From: Siphonodentalium dalli
Lineage: Eukaryota > Mollusca > Scaphopoda > Gadilida > Siphonodentaliidae
Direction of reading: 5' to 3'
Length of the DNA stretch: 64,000 bases
Assembly (NCBI GenBank): GCA_032622095.1
Contig: CP136065.1
Coordinates: 208,484,151 to 208,548,150, forward strand
Shown here: piece after piece, positions 45,771 through 56,710 of the stretch
Position numbering within the stretch: the first letter of the stretch is position 1
How the letters are laid out: each line of letters opens with the position of its first letter
Position numbers and translations under genes: made by a program
Notes under the pieces: model-generated
The model's input: only the letters and a program-made list of their open reading frames with translations
Database searches by the model: none
What the model was told of the DNA's origin: nothing

Positions 45771-46090
45771 CTGTGGATCTGCCGATTGATGACACTGATG
45801 TTATTAACACAGGACTACATGTATTATCATCATTCAGTGCCACAGCCCAAACCGAGGAATCTTCATTCAAGAAAGTTCCGTATTTCAGTATTCATAAATT
45901 CAAGGACAATCCTTCAGCAGTGCATTTTTATACCAGTTGGCCTTGAGAACTATTCAAAATTCCAAAAGGTGTTGAATACACTTCTTGGTCCAGTTGTACA
46001 CAGACTTCGATATTTCAGCTTCTTTGGACAGAAATTAACTTTGTCTGCTTCATGTTGTGAAAATTTCCGAAATAGAAATTGTACCTGACA
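45771..46090 (+). pseudogene. Transposase exon 2 remnant, DDE_Tnp_4-type upstream region
   Basis: Frame beginning near ISVDLPIDDTDV, through SFSIHKFKDNPSAVHFYT, then after one frameshift GLENYSKFQKVLNTLLGP. The fYTGL.sy..F..l...l.p segment is what I know from THAP proteins with a DDE_Tnp_4 catalytic domain, just before the helix-turn-helix. No DDE residues remain in the window. Downstream sequence is non-coding. Confidence 0.6.
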
Positions 46091-46562
46091 CTGCATAGAT
46101 GATTTTGTTTGATCTAATATATAAATAATAATGTTAAATTTCATGTGACATGACTCTTAACTGACATACATTCTGGTTATGAAATTTAAAGTCTGGTCGA
46201 ATGAACGATAACACTCTTTTCTAGATATTAGTTCAAGACGGTTATGGTGAATACCAAAAATCCTCTTTCTGCTATATGACCTGTATATGGAAATGAATAA
46301 AACAATGGAGTCAATTTGGCCTCGAATCATTTGAATCTATATTCTCTTTAAAATAAGTAATTTACATAACCATATGCATTTGTAAATATCCAACCAACAA
46401 TGTAACATTATAACGGTATATAACCAAAAACATTCATTTACCTATCTGCATTTCATATTTTCGCTATTTCAAGAATTCATAAATTATTAATAAACATTGT
46501 AATGAAGCCGTACTGTACATTCAAGTGAGTTTTCATAACATAACGAAAGGTTATAGAAATTC

Positions 46563-46727
46563 TATATCTGTGGATCTGCCGATTGATGACACTGATGTTA
46601 CTGACACAGGACTACATGTATTATCATTATTCAGTGCCACAGCCCAAACAGAGGAATCTTCATTCAAGAATATTCCGTCTTTCAGTATTCATAAAATCAA
46701 GGACAATCCTTCAGCAGTGCATTTTTT
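46563..46727 (+). repeat. Second copy of part of transposase exon 2
   Basis: Repeats 45771-45935 (from CTGTGGATCTGCCGATTGAT to CAGCAGTGCATTTTT) about 790 bp downstream, with a few substitutions, and diverges before the YTGL segment. It is an internal tandem duplication within the dead element. Confidence 0.9.
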
Positions 46728-47503
46728 TTATAAACTTATCATCTCTTTTAATATTGATCACTTTGAAGTCAATAAATGTGTATACGATAAAATCACATTC
46801 TTTCCTCCCCTACACAACAACTGACCCTGGACCTGGTAGAAATATTTATCGGAGATTTTCAAAGATAATTTCTGATTAACATTTTCAATGTAGTTAACTG
46901 TTTCTGGCGAAATCGTGGTGTTTAGTGCAGAATAGGGGCATTTAAGTTAACTTCAACTTCTTTCGAAGCACTAACTATTCAATCTGGACTGCTGGCTAAA
47001 AATGGATGGCTTTTACATATAAAAGGGCCACATTCCGAAACAACATCCTTCAAGTTTTGCCAGACGGTATATGTTACGGCATTACATGGGTTAACAGCCT
47101 GATTTAATAATAATGTAAAGCTACATGGCGGTTTGCGCTTCAACATACACAAAATATTATTAGCTTTTGAATTTTACTCGGTATCGGAATAGGTCGATAC
47201 ATATCTTAACTACTTTTCTACGGGTATTATGTAACCACAAAAGATGCATTGAAAAAAAACAGCCATTCGCACGACATGGACCAAAAAAGAGTGTTCCTCA
47301 TTCTATTCCTGATATGGTAGCAATAAAGAGCGTTTTTTCTTATTTCGGCAGATTTCGGGAGAAAATTTATATTTTTTTGCACACAAAATTAACTGTTTTA
47401 CTCCATATACTCTCTTTTTCATTTAACTTCGTAAAATCATAAATTGTGAATATTTTTACAAATGGAAATGATATTATTTAGTATATTTGCAACAAAAACG
47501 ACT
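46728..47503. other. Interior of the ISL2EU-like element, no domain seen
   Basis: A 91-residue plus-strand frame (47167-47442) has no motif. This is where the missing DDE domain and nuclease domain would be expected. Confidence 0.4.
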
Positions 47504-47613
47504 TTAATACCGGTCAACTAGTTCATGTTTAGGACCAGAGAGTTTTCCATTTCTTTTTCGCAGTTCTTCCTTCAGTTGTTTGAGTGTATAATCGTCGTAT
47601 TTTGGAGCAGATT
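47504..47613 (-). pseudogene. SAP-domain exon of the second transposon gene
   Basis: On the minus strand, after CGATTTCAG (acceptor ending at 47614), the frame encodes SAPKYDDYTLKQLKEELRKR followed by NGKLSGPKHELVDRY and TAA. This is a good SAP motif (helix LKQLKEELRKR, Gly turn, helix KHELVDR), a DNA-binding fold that often precedes YqaJ-type nuclease regions in invertebrate transposon genes. The nuclease part is absent. The stop at 47504-47506 may be secondary, since CGGTATTA at 47505-47512 could also be a donor. It lies 0.4 kb inside the right end and points towards the transposase gene. Confidence 0.75.
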
Positions 47614-48024
47614 CTGAAATCGTGAATAGATGTATGTACATGGTTTCCATTTTATAGTTCTCTTTGCGATAAATTCGTGTTAGTATATCCTGTCCTCGGG
47701 CTTAGTAAACACATAAACCCTTTAGCCGTGAATACGATTTTGTCTGTTCCCGGCGGAATCTAGCGCCTATTGTTTCACCGACTCATATTTCGTGTTTACT
47801 GATCGCCATTTCCGCTATATCCTTGGACAACAATCACCGTTTATATAATAACACACGCAACTCCCACAAAGGGGTGGTATTTTCGCACATAAACTCGATG
47901 ACACAACAGTGTCAACACCCTGATATATTAGTCTGGAACAGCAGTATCCATTGTACGCGAGACTATACCGGAAGTGTCTTGGGCTGATGACCACGAGTTA
48001 CGTCCCCGGAATGAGATAGCCCAT

Positions 48025-48049
48025 TCGTTCCTCAAACGAATAGAACTAT
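48025..48049. repeat. Hairpin-rich repeat, copy B, right part
   Basis: TTCGTTCCTCAAACGAATAG, the continuation of 42057-42228 after the transposon. The match with copy A ends at about GAACT. Confidence 0.9.
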
Positions 48050-48545
48050 ATTAATATGCGTGTGGCAATATTATGTATCGAGGGAGGCGTGTGTCCATCT
48101 AAAGAGAGATTACTCTAAATTGCGTTGGTGTATGTGGGAATATATGGTTGCTCCTCTTTGTTACCTGTTTTCTTGCGACTATCTTGATGTCTTCATTTTG
48201 GAGCGTACATATGCAATGCAATGAACATGGAAACAAAATGGCCGTTTTCGCTGAACAGTATACTATAGTAATACGGACCGGACATAAAGTCGTTTTTGAC
48301 TCAAAGCGATCCGATCTTCTATACATGTTAACATTGTGACTTCTCTCTCGGTACGATTTTAATATCGACGAACACTTTTTTCGTTTCTATATTATGTCGA
48401 TATTTCAAATATTGTTTTTCAGTTCTCCCTGCCGACCACAATCAATTCGCACTGCGCATGGCAAACCGACAAAGAGAGACTTCCGGAAATGTATTCGATT
48501 CAAATTTACGTGATCTCTAGACAGCTAAAGGAGAATACGTGTCGT
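48050..48545. other. Spacer, nothing recognised
   Basis: Short frames on both strands without motifs. Confidence 0.35.
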
Positions 48546-48549
48546 TTAA

Positions 48550-48989
48550 CCCTTTACCCAACAGAACGGCCCTGTGCCAATGCATTCTCTTATATATGCG
48601 AGTCGACCATAGGTCGCCTCGCATATATAAGAGAATGAATTGGCTTAACACATATTAAAAATGATAAAATTGTCAAAGAATGTAGAAAAATATTATAAAA
48701 AATTATAAAATTATAAAATTGTTAAAGAATGTAAGAAAAAATGGTAAAAAGTGTCAAAAAAGAATTTTTTTAGGCCAATGCATTCTCTTATATATGCGAG
48801 GCGACCTGGTCGACTCGCATATATAAGAGAATGCATTGGCACAGGGCATAACTGTAACCATCACAATGTGGTCAACGAACCGGTTCCAATGATATCCATA
48901 ATTGTATGGTGTTATTGAGACAGACCGAAGATATTTTAGGCTGTTGAAGCTTTATTTGGGCGTTTTTGGCCGCTTTGTTGTGTAAAGGG
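48550..48989. mobile_element. piggyBac-type MITE, subfamily 1, complete
   Basis: TTAA at 48546-48549 and 48990-48993. Ends CCCTTTACCCAACAGAACGGC and CCCTTTACACAACAAAGCGGC (inverted). Two core hairpins (about 48573-48639, 48773-48838) and the same right half as the copy at 22350. Confidence 0.92.
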
Positions 48990-48993
48990 TTAA

Positions 48994-49739
48994 TTAAATT
49001 CCAGATTTCGTGCAGTAAAAGGACAGGTCCTGAATTTTCTAATTTCTGAAATATTGACATAATATAAATTTATGTATAAACTGAAGTGTTCATCGATAAT
49101 AATGACACCAAAGCAGAAGTCGAAGCAAATTTCGAAGACAACCGGTGTCTTTTTGTGTTGACTTCCGGTTGAAATCATACCCGGTTAGGGAGATAGTGGG
49201 TGGAAAACTCAAAACACGAACGTTCTTCGATGTCTGGTATGGAATCCAAGAATGTTCCTGTTTTGAGTTGCCACATCTAGGGATTTTGGAACGTTTGTCT
49301 TCCTGCCGATATGTTGACAAATGTGTATAAGAGTTTCAAACAAAAACTAACATCCTTAGTATATGTGTTTTTTTTGCATTACGTTAGCTTATATACTCAT
49401 ATATTATCATTAAATCATTGATTATCTGTATCAGTCCAGTCAAACTAAGGTTTGACCTAGACAAAATGTGTACAGAAATAGTTTTAACCTTTTTGAAGCA
49501 GTGTACAATTGCAATGAACCTATAAACAGTTTGCTACGAAACTTGTGTTCAACTCTCCGCAATGGCGTATTTATTGCGGGTACACAAAATTGGTAAATTT
49601 CGGAATTGATTGAATGGATGGGGTTAAGTATTGACCATAGTTTGTGGTATTTTAAGAACAGAGTTGCCACATGTTAAAAAGTCAGTATGATAATTATAAC
49701 ACATTAGATTTCGCGTTTTGAAAAGGAACTATTTTGCGC
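48994..49739. other. Spacer, nothing recognised
   Basis: No exon recognised. An inverted text pair AAACTCAAAACACGAACGTTC / GAATGTTCCTGTTTTGAG (49205-49268) forms a hairpin of about 65 bp. Confidence 0.4.
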
Positions 49740-49899
49740 GTCGGACTACATTACTTGAGGAGCGAGAGAGGCGTATGGATCCGGAAACCATTGTTTCTAA
49801 ATTCACTTTGTTATCCAATGGGCCGGATTCATAAATAGTTATTTCGCCCTCCGTCTGTAATTTCGCGCTCCGCCTATATAATGTTTCGCGGATTCTTGG

Positions 49900-50175
49900 T
49901 ATACATGGGCCATGAGCGTTTATAGAAATGGGATTTTTTTGGGACGGATTAAAAGTCGAACTACGACCCGGAGGCCGAGTCCGGTCAAATGTGTAGTTGG
50001 GAATTCTGGTAAGATGCATGAGAAACCTTCTTGTCTTGTCTGCTGTCTTTTGGTAATGCATGGACCATGCGTGGGGGTTTTATTTATAGAAATTGATTTA
50101 TTTGGGACGCATTAAAAGTTGTAGTGCGAACCAGAGGCCGATTTCGGTAAAAGGTGTATAGTTGGGAATAGAAGT
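49900..50175. repeat. Tandem pair of a dispersed ~155 bp repeat
   Basis: CATGGGCCATGAGCG at 49906 and CATGGACCATGCGTG at 50059 each lead into TTTATAGAAAT, TTGGGACG.ATTAAAAGT and GAGGCCGA.T.CGGT. A single relative is at 30240. Both copies end in TGTAGTTGGGAAT or a variant. Confidence 0.75.
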
Positions 50176-50689
50176 GCAAGGCGATGAAATCTAACGGGAA
50201 TTCGCCCGTTAACCATTAGCGCACTGCGCGTTATGTGTTTTTGTTGTTCTTTAACCTGCTTTGTTGCATTGTTATTTGAACATCGTTCGTTTATTTTCAC
50301 GTGACATAAATCGGAATGATATCTAGTATTACACTGCACGGGGATTTGACAATTGTATAAGAAATTTAATTCGAACATGAATCCTACGAGGTGTTTGTTT
50401 ATATCGGTGTTTAACATGTTATTTAATATCGTTTAGTGAACTTTTTCACTTAGTTATACGCGACAAATATCCGCATGTTATATTCTAAATGAATTGGGAT
50501 GGTAATTGTTAATCAATTCCTACTTTAGTCCTTCGTGCTGTTTGTAAATATTGACTTTTCATTTCTTTGTATGCGGAATATATCGGAGCTATGAATAGAG
50601 ATGTTATTAAGAAAAGTTCCAACACTAACCCTTCACATTGGTTGCTTAACATACAGTGTGGCCTAATTCTAAACATCGTTTTAGAGATT
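50176..50689. other. Spacer, nothing recognised
   Basis: AT-rich sequence without motif. Confidence 0.35.
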
Positions 50690-51085
50690 ACCCCCCTTCC
50701 ATATTTTAATTGACCTTATGGGACTATATTGTATTTCACCCCAGTGGGACCGTAGTTTAATCAACACTGATGACACAATAATTCAATTTTAATTAACCCT
50801 CATAATGGGACCATATATTTATTCTTTAATTAAGTCACGTTACCATATTTTAATTGACCTTAATGGGATCATATTTCAATAACCACCCCCATGGGTCCAA
50901 GTTTTAATTAAACCTCATGGGACGATATTTTAATTAACCCTCATGGGACCATATTTTATTTAACTGTGATGTGACCATATTTTAATTTACCCTCATCGGA
51001 CCATATTTCAATTAACCCTCTCTGAATATTTTAATTTACCCTTATGGAACCATACATGTATTTTAATAAATCCTTATGAGAGGTC
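50690..51085. repeat. AT-rich minisatellite, ~27 bp unit
   Basis: About 14 loose copies of ACCATATTTTAATTAACCC plus TCATGGG. Variation in the spacer makes the period drift between about 25 and 30. Confidence 0.85.
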
Positions 51086-52369
51086 ATATCAGGAGTGCAT
51101 TACCTGAGGCCATTCCTATATCTGCATGATGCCCTCCTGTGGTGTATATTGGCAAGTATATATATCTGACCCTGTCGCAGGAGGTGGTGGATTAAATGTG
51201 ATTAAAACATACTCGGTATTTGCATAATTGGATACTAAATGTGATTAGAAACGTGTTCTTACTTGAACAATGTTACGAAGATCACAGAGTTTTGCCCGAT
51301 TATTATTCTGCATGCTATTTCACGCGCTACTCAGACCACTATTTCAAATGAAATTAGAAAAAAATATCACACTACGTAGGCGTTACCTATAAACAGATTG
51401 TTCACAATCCCCACATTAAAGTTGTTATATTGTATATATGGCTAATAATATGATCTTGAGGGGCGTTACCATTTCTGACTATGGTTTTCTTGTATAATAA
51501 TAAACCTGCGAAGTATTATACTCCGTCTGGGCGGATGGACCCAAACCCTTTATATTGTATCTCACGTGACTTTGTTTCGTTTTGTGTACTAAATAAGTAT
51601 TATTAGGTAACTCCGGCCTACCAATAAAGAACGTTCCACAATATCTCTTCCGCGTGTTAGTTTGTCTCAGGTAGTCGCTTCCTATCAAGTAATTTCTGGA
51701 CCCTACGAGGTTAATACTCACTGGGGTACCACCGCTCCTGCTAAATCCGTCCGAAATCGCATAATCGTCCAGTGCGCAATCGCGAGGCCCATGTGCGTGA
51801 TCGGCGAGAGAAAGTCTACCATGCCCAGAAAGTTAGCTCAGGGGGCGTTATTGTGAGAAGTTTATATCAGAAAAAAATTATGTTTCCCCCTCAATAAAAG
51901 GCCATTGTGTATATGTAAAGCGACTCAAGGCTTGATCCGCAGGATTCATTAAACCTGATATTCTTTGTATTTTTCCCAACCCCCAATATTTATTTTCCGT
52001 TACAAACATCGACAATCTTCGTTATTAGACTACCTGTTTACTTTCCACACAATCAGCGACATTCCGCTTACAAGTGCTTCTGTTTTCATTAGGTTAGATA
52101 AAAAAAACGTACCTGATATCTTCGTACACTAAGATAAAACGATTAACCCATGACGGGTGAAATATTTCCCCATTGCACCGGAGACATGTATATAATATGT
52201 ATATACCCTATCATAATATTTATATTATCTTCTGTAAATACTCTTTGTGCTTCTCTATATATTCATATGAATTCGAGAATAAATCATCACCAGATCTGCG
52301 TTTAGCGACATCTCGATCTGCGGCGTTGGTACCCGAAATTATGGTGGGTTCCAACACTTGGACGCCTAT
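51086..52369. other. Spacer with one arm of a short inverted pair
   Basis: 51717-51783 (GGTACCACCGCTCCTGC ... ATAATCGTCCAGTGCGCA) is the inverted partner of 53143-53203. No gene seen. Confidence 0.5.
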
Positions 52370-52770
52370 AGAATTTTTGCGAACAGTTTGCAGGGCTAGA
52401 CAATTTTATGGTTAATTAAACATATATTGTTCTATTGATACACGCATTATCCGCCATCCATGACTGATAATTATGTTTCAAACGAACTATCTAATGCCAA
52501 AAAGTGTCTACTATTTATGATAAAATCGGAAATGAGTCGGAATTTCTATTAAATTTATCGGGGTGAGAGCAAGCTATGGTCACTATTCCATTGAGGGAAC
52601 ATTCTGCTTTGCGAAATTATGTTTTGAATAGTGGATATCACTATTTAACTAGGAGATATATAGCTTCATCTGAGGGAAAATATGTTCATTTATCAAAACC
52701 AAATTCTCGGGTTTGGTGATACCATTGGGGTTGGCGATACCACGTACACGGGGGTGCATCGTGTGCTTGT
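52370..52770 (+). repeat. Inverted-repeat arm, left
   Basis: Matches the reverse complement of about 59840-60215: TATGGTTAATTAAACATAT, AAAGTGTCTACTATTTATGA, GGGTGAGAGCAAGCTATGGT, ATTATGTTTTGAATAGTGG, GGCGATACCACGTACACGGG are shared. The match fades outward from about 52350. There is no coding frame inside. Confidence 0.85.
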
Positions 52771-54466
52771 CTTTTAATGTGCCACCTGTTGACCTGTTTA
52801 GATATTTCGTGTATATATGTTTGCATTTTCGTGTCCCGGAGTAACAAACTTATCAGAAAACTATGGTTTGTCCATTGGAATATCCCATTTCTGGTCTAAA
52901 AACAAACTTTATCGCCGAAGGTTACGGTAAAATGTCGAAAACGAAGTAATAAACACCTGATTTTTCAATCTTTCGTGGGCGCTACAAATCAAATTCAAGT
53001 CACACGGATACAAACGGTGATATTGAAAACTCATAATTCAATTTTGAAAGAATAATTTGGATTTTTAAGAAAAAACTTACCATTATAAGTGCCGTCACGT
53101 TTGTTTTTCATAAGATTGCAGAGAGGGCAACTTAGCATTTATGGATGCGCACTGGACGATTATGCGATATCGGACGTATATAGAAGGAGCGGTGGGCCCC
53201 CATGCAGTGATACTTATTAGTCACTAAAATAAGTATTATATATATTCATATTTGCATGCATGGTATCTGGTTCTCGTGATCGAGTTCGAATTTCGTGAGG
53301 TATGGTCCTATAGTCCTCGATTTTGTCACCGACTGACCGACGCGGCGAAGCCGCGTCCAGTGGGTGTACTATAATCGTAGGACTCATGCGTTTCTGCTGA
53401 ACTGAACTAGTGCCCATGCGTTTCTGCTGAGCTGCACTGACGTTTGATCGCCAAATAAAATTATAATCATTATCAAAGCACGCGCTTGGATAATACCGCC
53501 ATAAACAGTTTCGTATTATGATATTGATCTCATATCGTCAATAAAATTAGAGTTCTAATTGATAAAACGAAGAGGTACTGCTAAGGCATTTCTGCCAATT
53601 TGGTAACTAGATTCAGGTGGAGCTGAACATGGAGAAATTTTCAATTGAAATGCCGTTGAAACTCGAAAGGGTTAAGTTGGGGAGCAACGCACGCGCGAAA
53701 TGACGTCATCGTAAACAAGGCGCCTCTTCAAGTTCAAATCGTACATGCCTCGCTTGAAGATGAATTCGGCTCGGAAGCGTTTTACTTTGTGATGGGATTT
53801 AAATGTGAATATTCTTAGTTACAATTAAGTATGCATATATTGATGTGTTTACACGCGAGCTTCTATGACGACTTGCAGGAATTCTCGGATGTTCTGGACT
53901 TATTGAAGTGAAGTGAAATTTCGGTCCTCGATTCCCGACGCCGCTGAGTTCAAGCGAGGACAGCCATTCTCCGAATTCTCGACTCGAATGGAATCGGATT
54001 AGACCGCCTCCTCACAAGCATGTTTGGTTCTAGTGGGTCATTACACGCAGCAGCCGTGTTTATTCAATTTAGTCCGAGAGCCTGCTGTGTTCTATTTGCA
54101 CAATCGCGTACGAAAGGTTTGATGCCCCAGATTTATTACACCCAGGAACCTTCAAAGAAATCTGATTTCTTAAGTTCCGCATTCCTGGCGTTTAGGGGTC
54201 AGAGACCCCACAAAAACCCCAAAAATGACTTCTATTTGAACTTTTGAGTACAAAGCTGATGTTTACATTAATAGTGCTCCAGCCATCACTGATCAACGAT
54301 CAAACCATCCCTCCCCCATAATAGTTCTATTTGCACTCTCGTGCGCAAAATGTTTTTATCTCATAAAATTTGCCCATTATCATCATTGGTCACAAACCAA
54401 GTGATAAGAAGTGAATTCATTAAAAAGGGTGTAGACAATTATGAAACAATAAAAAATGATGTTACG
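52771..54466. other. Spacer, nothing recognised
   Basis: 53143-53203 is the partner of 51717-51783. GACGCGGCGAAGCCGCGTC (53338-53356) is a perfect short hairpin. GCCCATGCGTTTCTGCTGA occurs twice near 53385 and 53412. No gene. Confidence 0.4.
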
Positions 54467-54696
54467 GGTACGTTCACACGCTGGCAAATATAACTACCAA
54501 TTTTACATGAATTGCGTCGCAATATGCTGTATGGTGCTTTGTCAGAATCAATAGTGCAGTAATTCGTAGCATTTCATTTGTACTCCAAAAAAGCGATAAA
54601 ACAAAGGAAACGATATAATATGTAATTTGAAACTGTATGATAAATAACAGTCAATAGTCAATTTTGCCGGCTGTATGTGAACGTAGCCTATAATTA
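54467..54696. mobile_element. ~230 bp MITE with TACGTTCACA ends
   Basis: Left GGTACGTTCACACGCTGGCA and right, inverted, GGCTACGTTCACATACAGCC; both lead into (C)GGCAAA. One lone end of similar sequence is at 23694. AT-rich interior without frame. Target duplication not clear. Confidence 0.65.
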
Positions 54697-54977
54697 AATG
54701 GGTTTTTTTTAATTTCATGTTGTTAAATTTGTTTTAATGGTCCCGCAACACACACTATGCATAATCTAGTTATATACCGCCTATACTTCTCGCTTTTCAC
54801 TGGTGTGTGACACAATGTTTGCAAGTAATTAGTCAACAAATTCCGATGGTTTATTTTCAAATCAAATCGATTTAATCGACAAACTTTTCGGAGATCGGAA
54901 TGACTTGCCGATTTTTTTAAATTACATGTAAACAAAAATAAAATAACAATGTCGTGTACTATATATGCTTGACTTCA

Positions 54978-55868
54978 TAGTTATTCATATAACTCGTCGC
55001 TATCATCTGCATCATCATCATCGTCATCGCTGTCTGCATTCATTGCGACTTCGTCATCAGTACATTCGACGCATCCCGAGTTTTCTGGGACCACTGAGTC
55101 TGGTATTTGTGGTCCGCCAAACAACACGACACGATAGCAACCGTCAACCAGCTCCCAACCTAAACTCGGTTGTTTTGGGGATATGATTGTTCGCAGCAGC
55201 ATGCCACATATCAGCAACAAACTTAGCTCTCTCTATTTTCTGGTCCACTACATCTGCATCATCATCATCGTCATCATCATCGCTGTCTGCATTCGTTGCG
55301 GCTTCGTCATCCGTACATTCGTCGCATCCCGAGTTTTCTGGGACCACTGTACTGAGTCTGGTATTTGTGGTCCGCCAAACAACACGACAGGATAGCAACC
55401 GTCAACCAGCTCCCAACCCAAACTCGGTTGTTTTTGGGATATGATTGTTCGCATCAGCATGCCACATACCAGCAACAAACTTAGCTCTCTCTATTTTCTG
55501 GTCCACTACATCTTCGCATGGTGGAATGCTACTCCCCTCTATGCCATTCAAGTTGGATAGAAGTTTACATTTGTTCTTAGGGCGGTAGGCTTTCTCAAAT
55601 GTGGAAAATCGGTGATAATTGAGTGGAATCAGCTTACGTGGACCATAAATGACACACGTGTAGTATTTCAGAGCTTCGTACGACTCCTTTGACATCGTGT
55701 CCGTCACGAGATCAGAGAACGCAGTAACGAAGCTCTTATCACACACAAGCAGTTCGAATGGCCTCTTCTTTCCCTTCCTAGCAAATGCTGCGGTATAATC
55801 ACACTCTGTGTATGCGTGGAAACCAGGCAAGGCTGCACAATATTCCGGACCAATCGCAGATGCTATCG
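54978..55868 (-). pseudogene. Transposon-associated gene with FEN/PIN-like motif, 3' end duplicated
   Basis: Minus strand. GTAATCGCAG at about 55888 is acceptor-like and opens IYIDVSSIASAIG, then ALPGFHAYTECDYTAAFARK, KKRPFELL and a long helical part ending ERAKFVAGMWHADANNH. This block is known to me from many invertebrate uncharacterised proteins usually reading GFHAFTGCDYT; the G.CDY pattern recalls the FEN1/PIN nuclease Gly-Ser-Asp-Tyr region, so a nuclease relic is plausible but unproven. The usual Gly before Cys is Glu here. Near 55404 the frame stops early. The next frame holds GWELVDGCYPVVLFGGPQIP, the normal next segment. A ~255 bp block (helix, GW.LVDG, acidic DDDDDD tail) occurs twice: 55250-55510 and 54995-55250. 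The downstream copy ends in DDSDELYE and a stop and is likely the original C-terminus. Tandem duplication plus frameshift leaves a pseudogene. Confidence 0.7.
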
Positions 55869-55888
55869 ACGAAACGTCTATATATATC

Positions 55889-56274
55889 TGCGATTACCGC
55901 GCCCTGGCGTGCCGACCTCTGTTCAGATACTTGAAGTGACTCGATGAATGTGAATATTATAGCACGCCGTTGGCTTTGTGCATGGATATGATTTCAGCGG
56001 GTCTGCGCCCAGCCATGCCCCATGTTTATTTACATGATCACAATTTACATCGCATGCCTTTTCTAAGTTTTGAGTCACGTGAAAATTAAACTATTAAATA
56101 TTGCGGTGTGAATTTCTGTCATGTCACGTTAAGCCGAAACTCATGATTCATGTTAAATCGTGTCTTGATAAATAGCCTGAGTACCGGTATTCAAAGATGT
56201 TGACCATAGACATCGTTGATGATCTCTATGGCCAACCAAATTGACATTTAATAGTCTAGACAATTTCGCTTAAG
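55889..56274. other. Spacer, nothing recognised
   Basis: No exon upstream of the minus-strand gene could be identified. Confidence 0.35.
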
Positions 56275-56277
56275 TGC

Positions 56278-56710
56278 AGTAACTTAAGGAATATTCATTA
56301 TTGTGCTTAAGCACAATTAGAGATACTTTATTGCATTTAAGCTTAACGCTTGAGCGCAATTACATCCATATTGCGCTTAAACACAATTATTATCTCCCTC
56401 ATGAGATCACCCCTCTGCAAATAGTAGATTTATCCTATATTTGTTCCACCCATTTTACCATGGACTACACCACTTGAATTATAGGGAGTTTATGTAATGT
56501 GGCTAATTGCGCTTAAGCGCAATATTGCCAATAAGGAATAAGAATATTCCTTATTGCGCTTTAGCGCAAATATATATTCTCCTTAATATGAAATTACTTA
56601 TTGTGCTTTATAAGCGCAATTAGAATATTCCTTATTGTGCTTAAGCGCAATTAAATATTTCCTTATTGCGCTTAAGCACAATAGCACAATTAGTTCTTAT
56701 TGCGCTTAAT
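56278..56710. repeat. Cluster of TTGCGCTTAAGCGCAA palindromes
   Basis: About eleven full or half copies of the 16-mer TTGCGCTTAAGCGCAA and variants (TTGTGCTTAAGCACAA, TTGCGCTTTAGCGCAA) in 430 bp, at roughly 56304, 56330, 56370, 56507, 56556, 56607, 56637, 56667 and 56699. Many are followed by TTA(G)AATATTCCTTA, so there is a loose repeat unit of 30-60 bp whose core is a perfect palindrome. Confidence 0.85.

Larger units (their letters stand above)
42229..48022. mobile_element. ISL2EU-like DNA transposon (decayed), with nested insertions
   Basis: Ends GGGCTATCTTTTTGCGG (42229) and, inverted, GGGCTATCTCATTCCGG (48022). AT flanks both sides (42227-42228, 48023-48024), and comparison with copy A of the host repeat shows the target had a single AT. 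Inside are a THAP-type transposase remnant on the plus strand near the left end (ignoring the nested LINE) and a SAP-domain exon on the minus strand near the right end, i.e. converging genes. As I recall, ISL2EU/IS4EU elements pair a THAP/DDE transposase with a YqaJ-type nuclease gene, have GRG ends and AT duplications, which fits. Without the LINE insertion the element is about 2.75 kb, so much of both genes has been deleted. It is inactive by itself. Confidence 0.8.
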
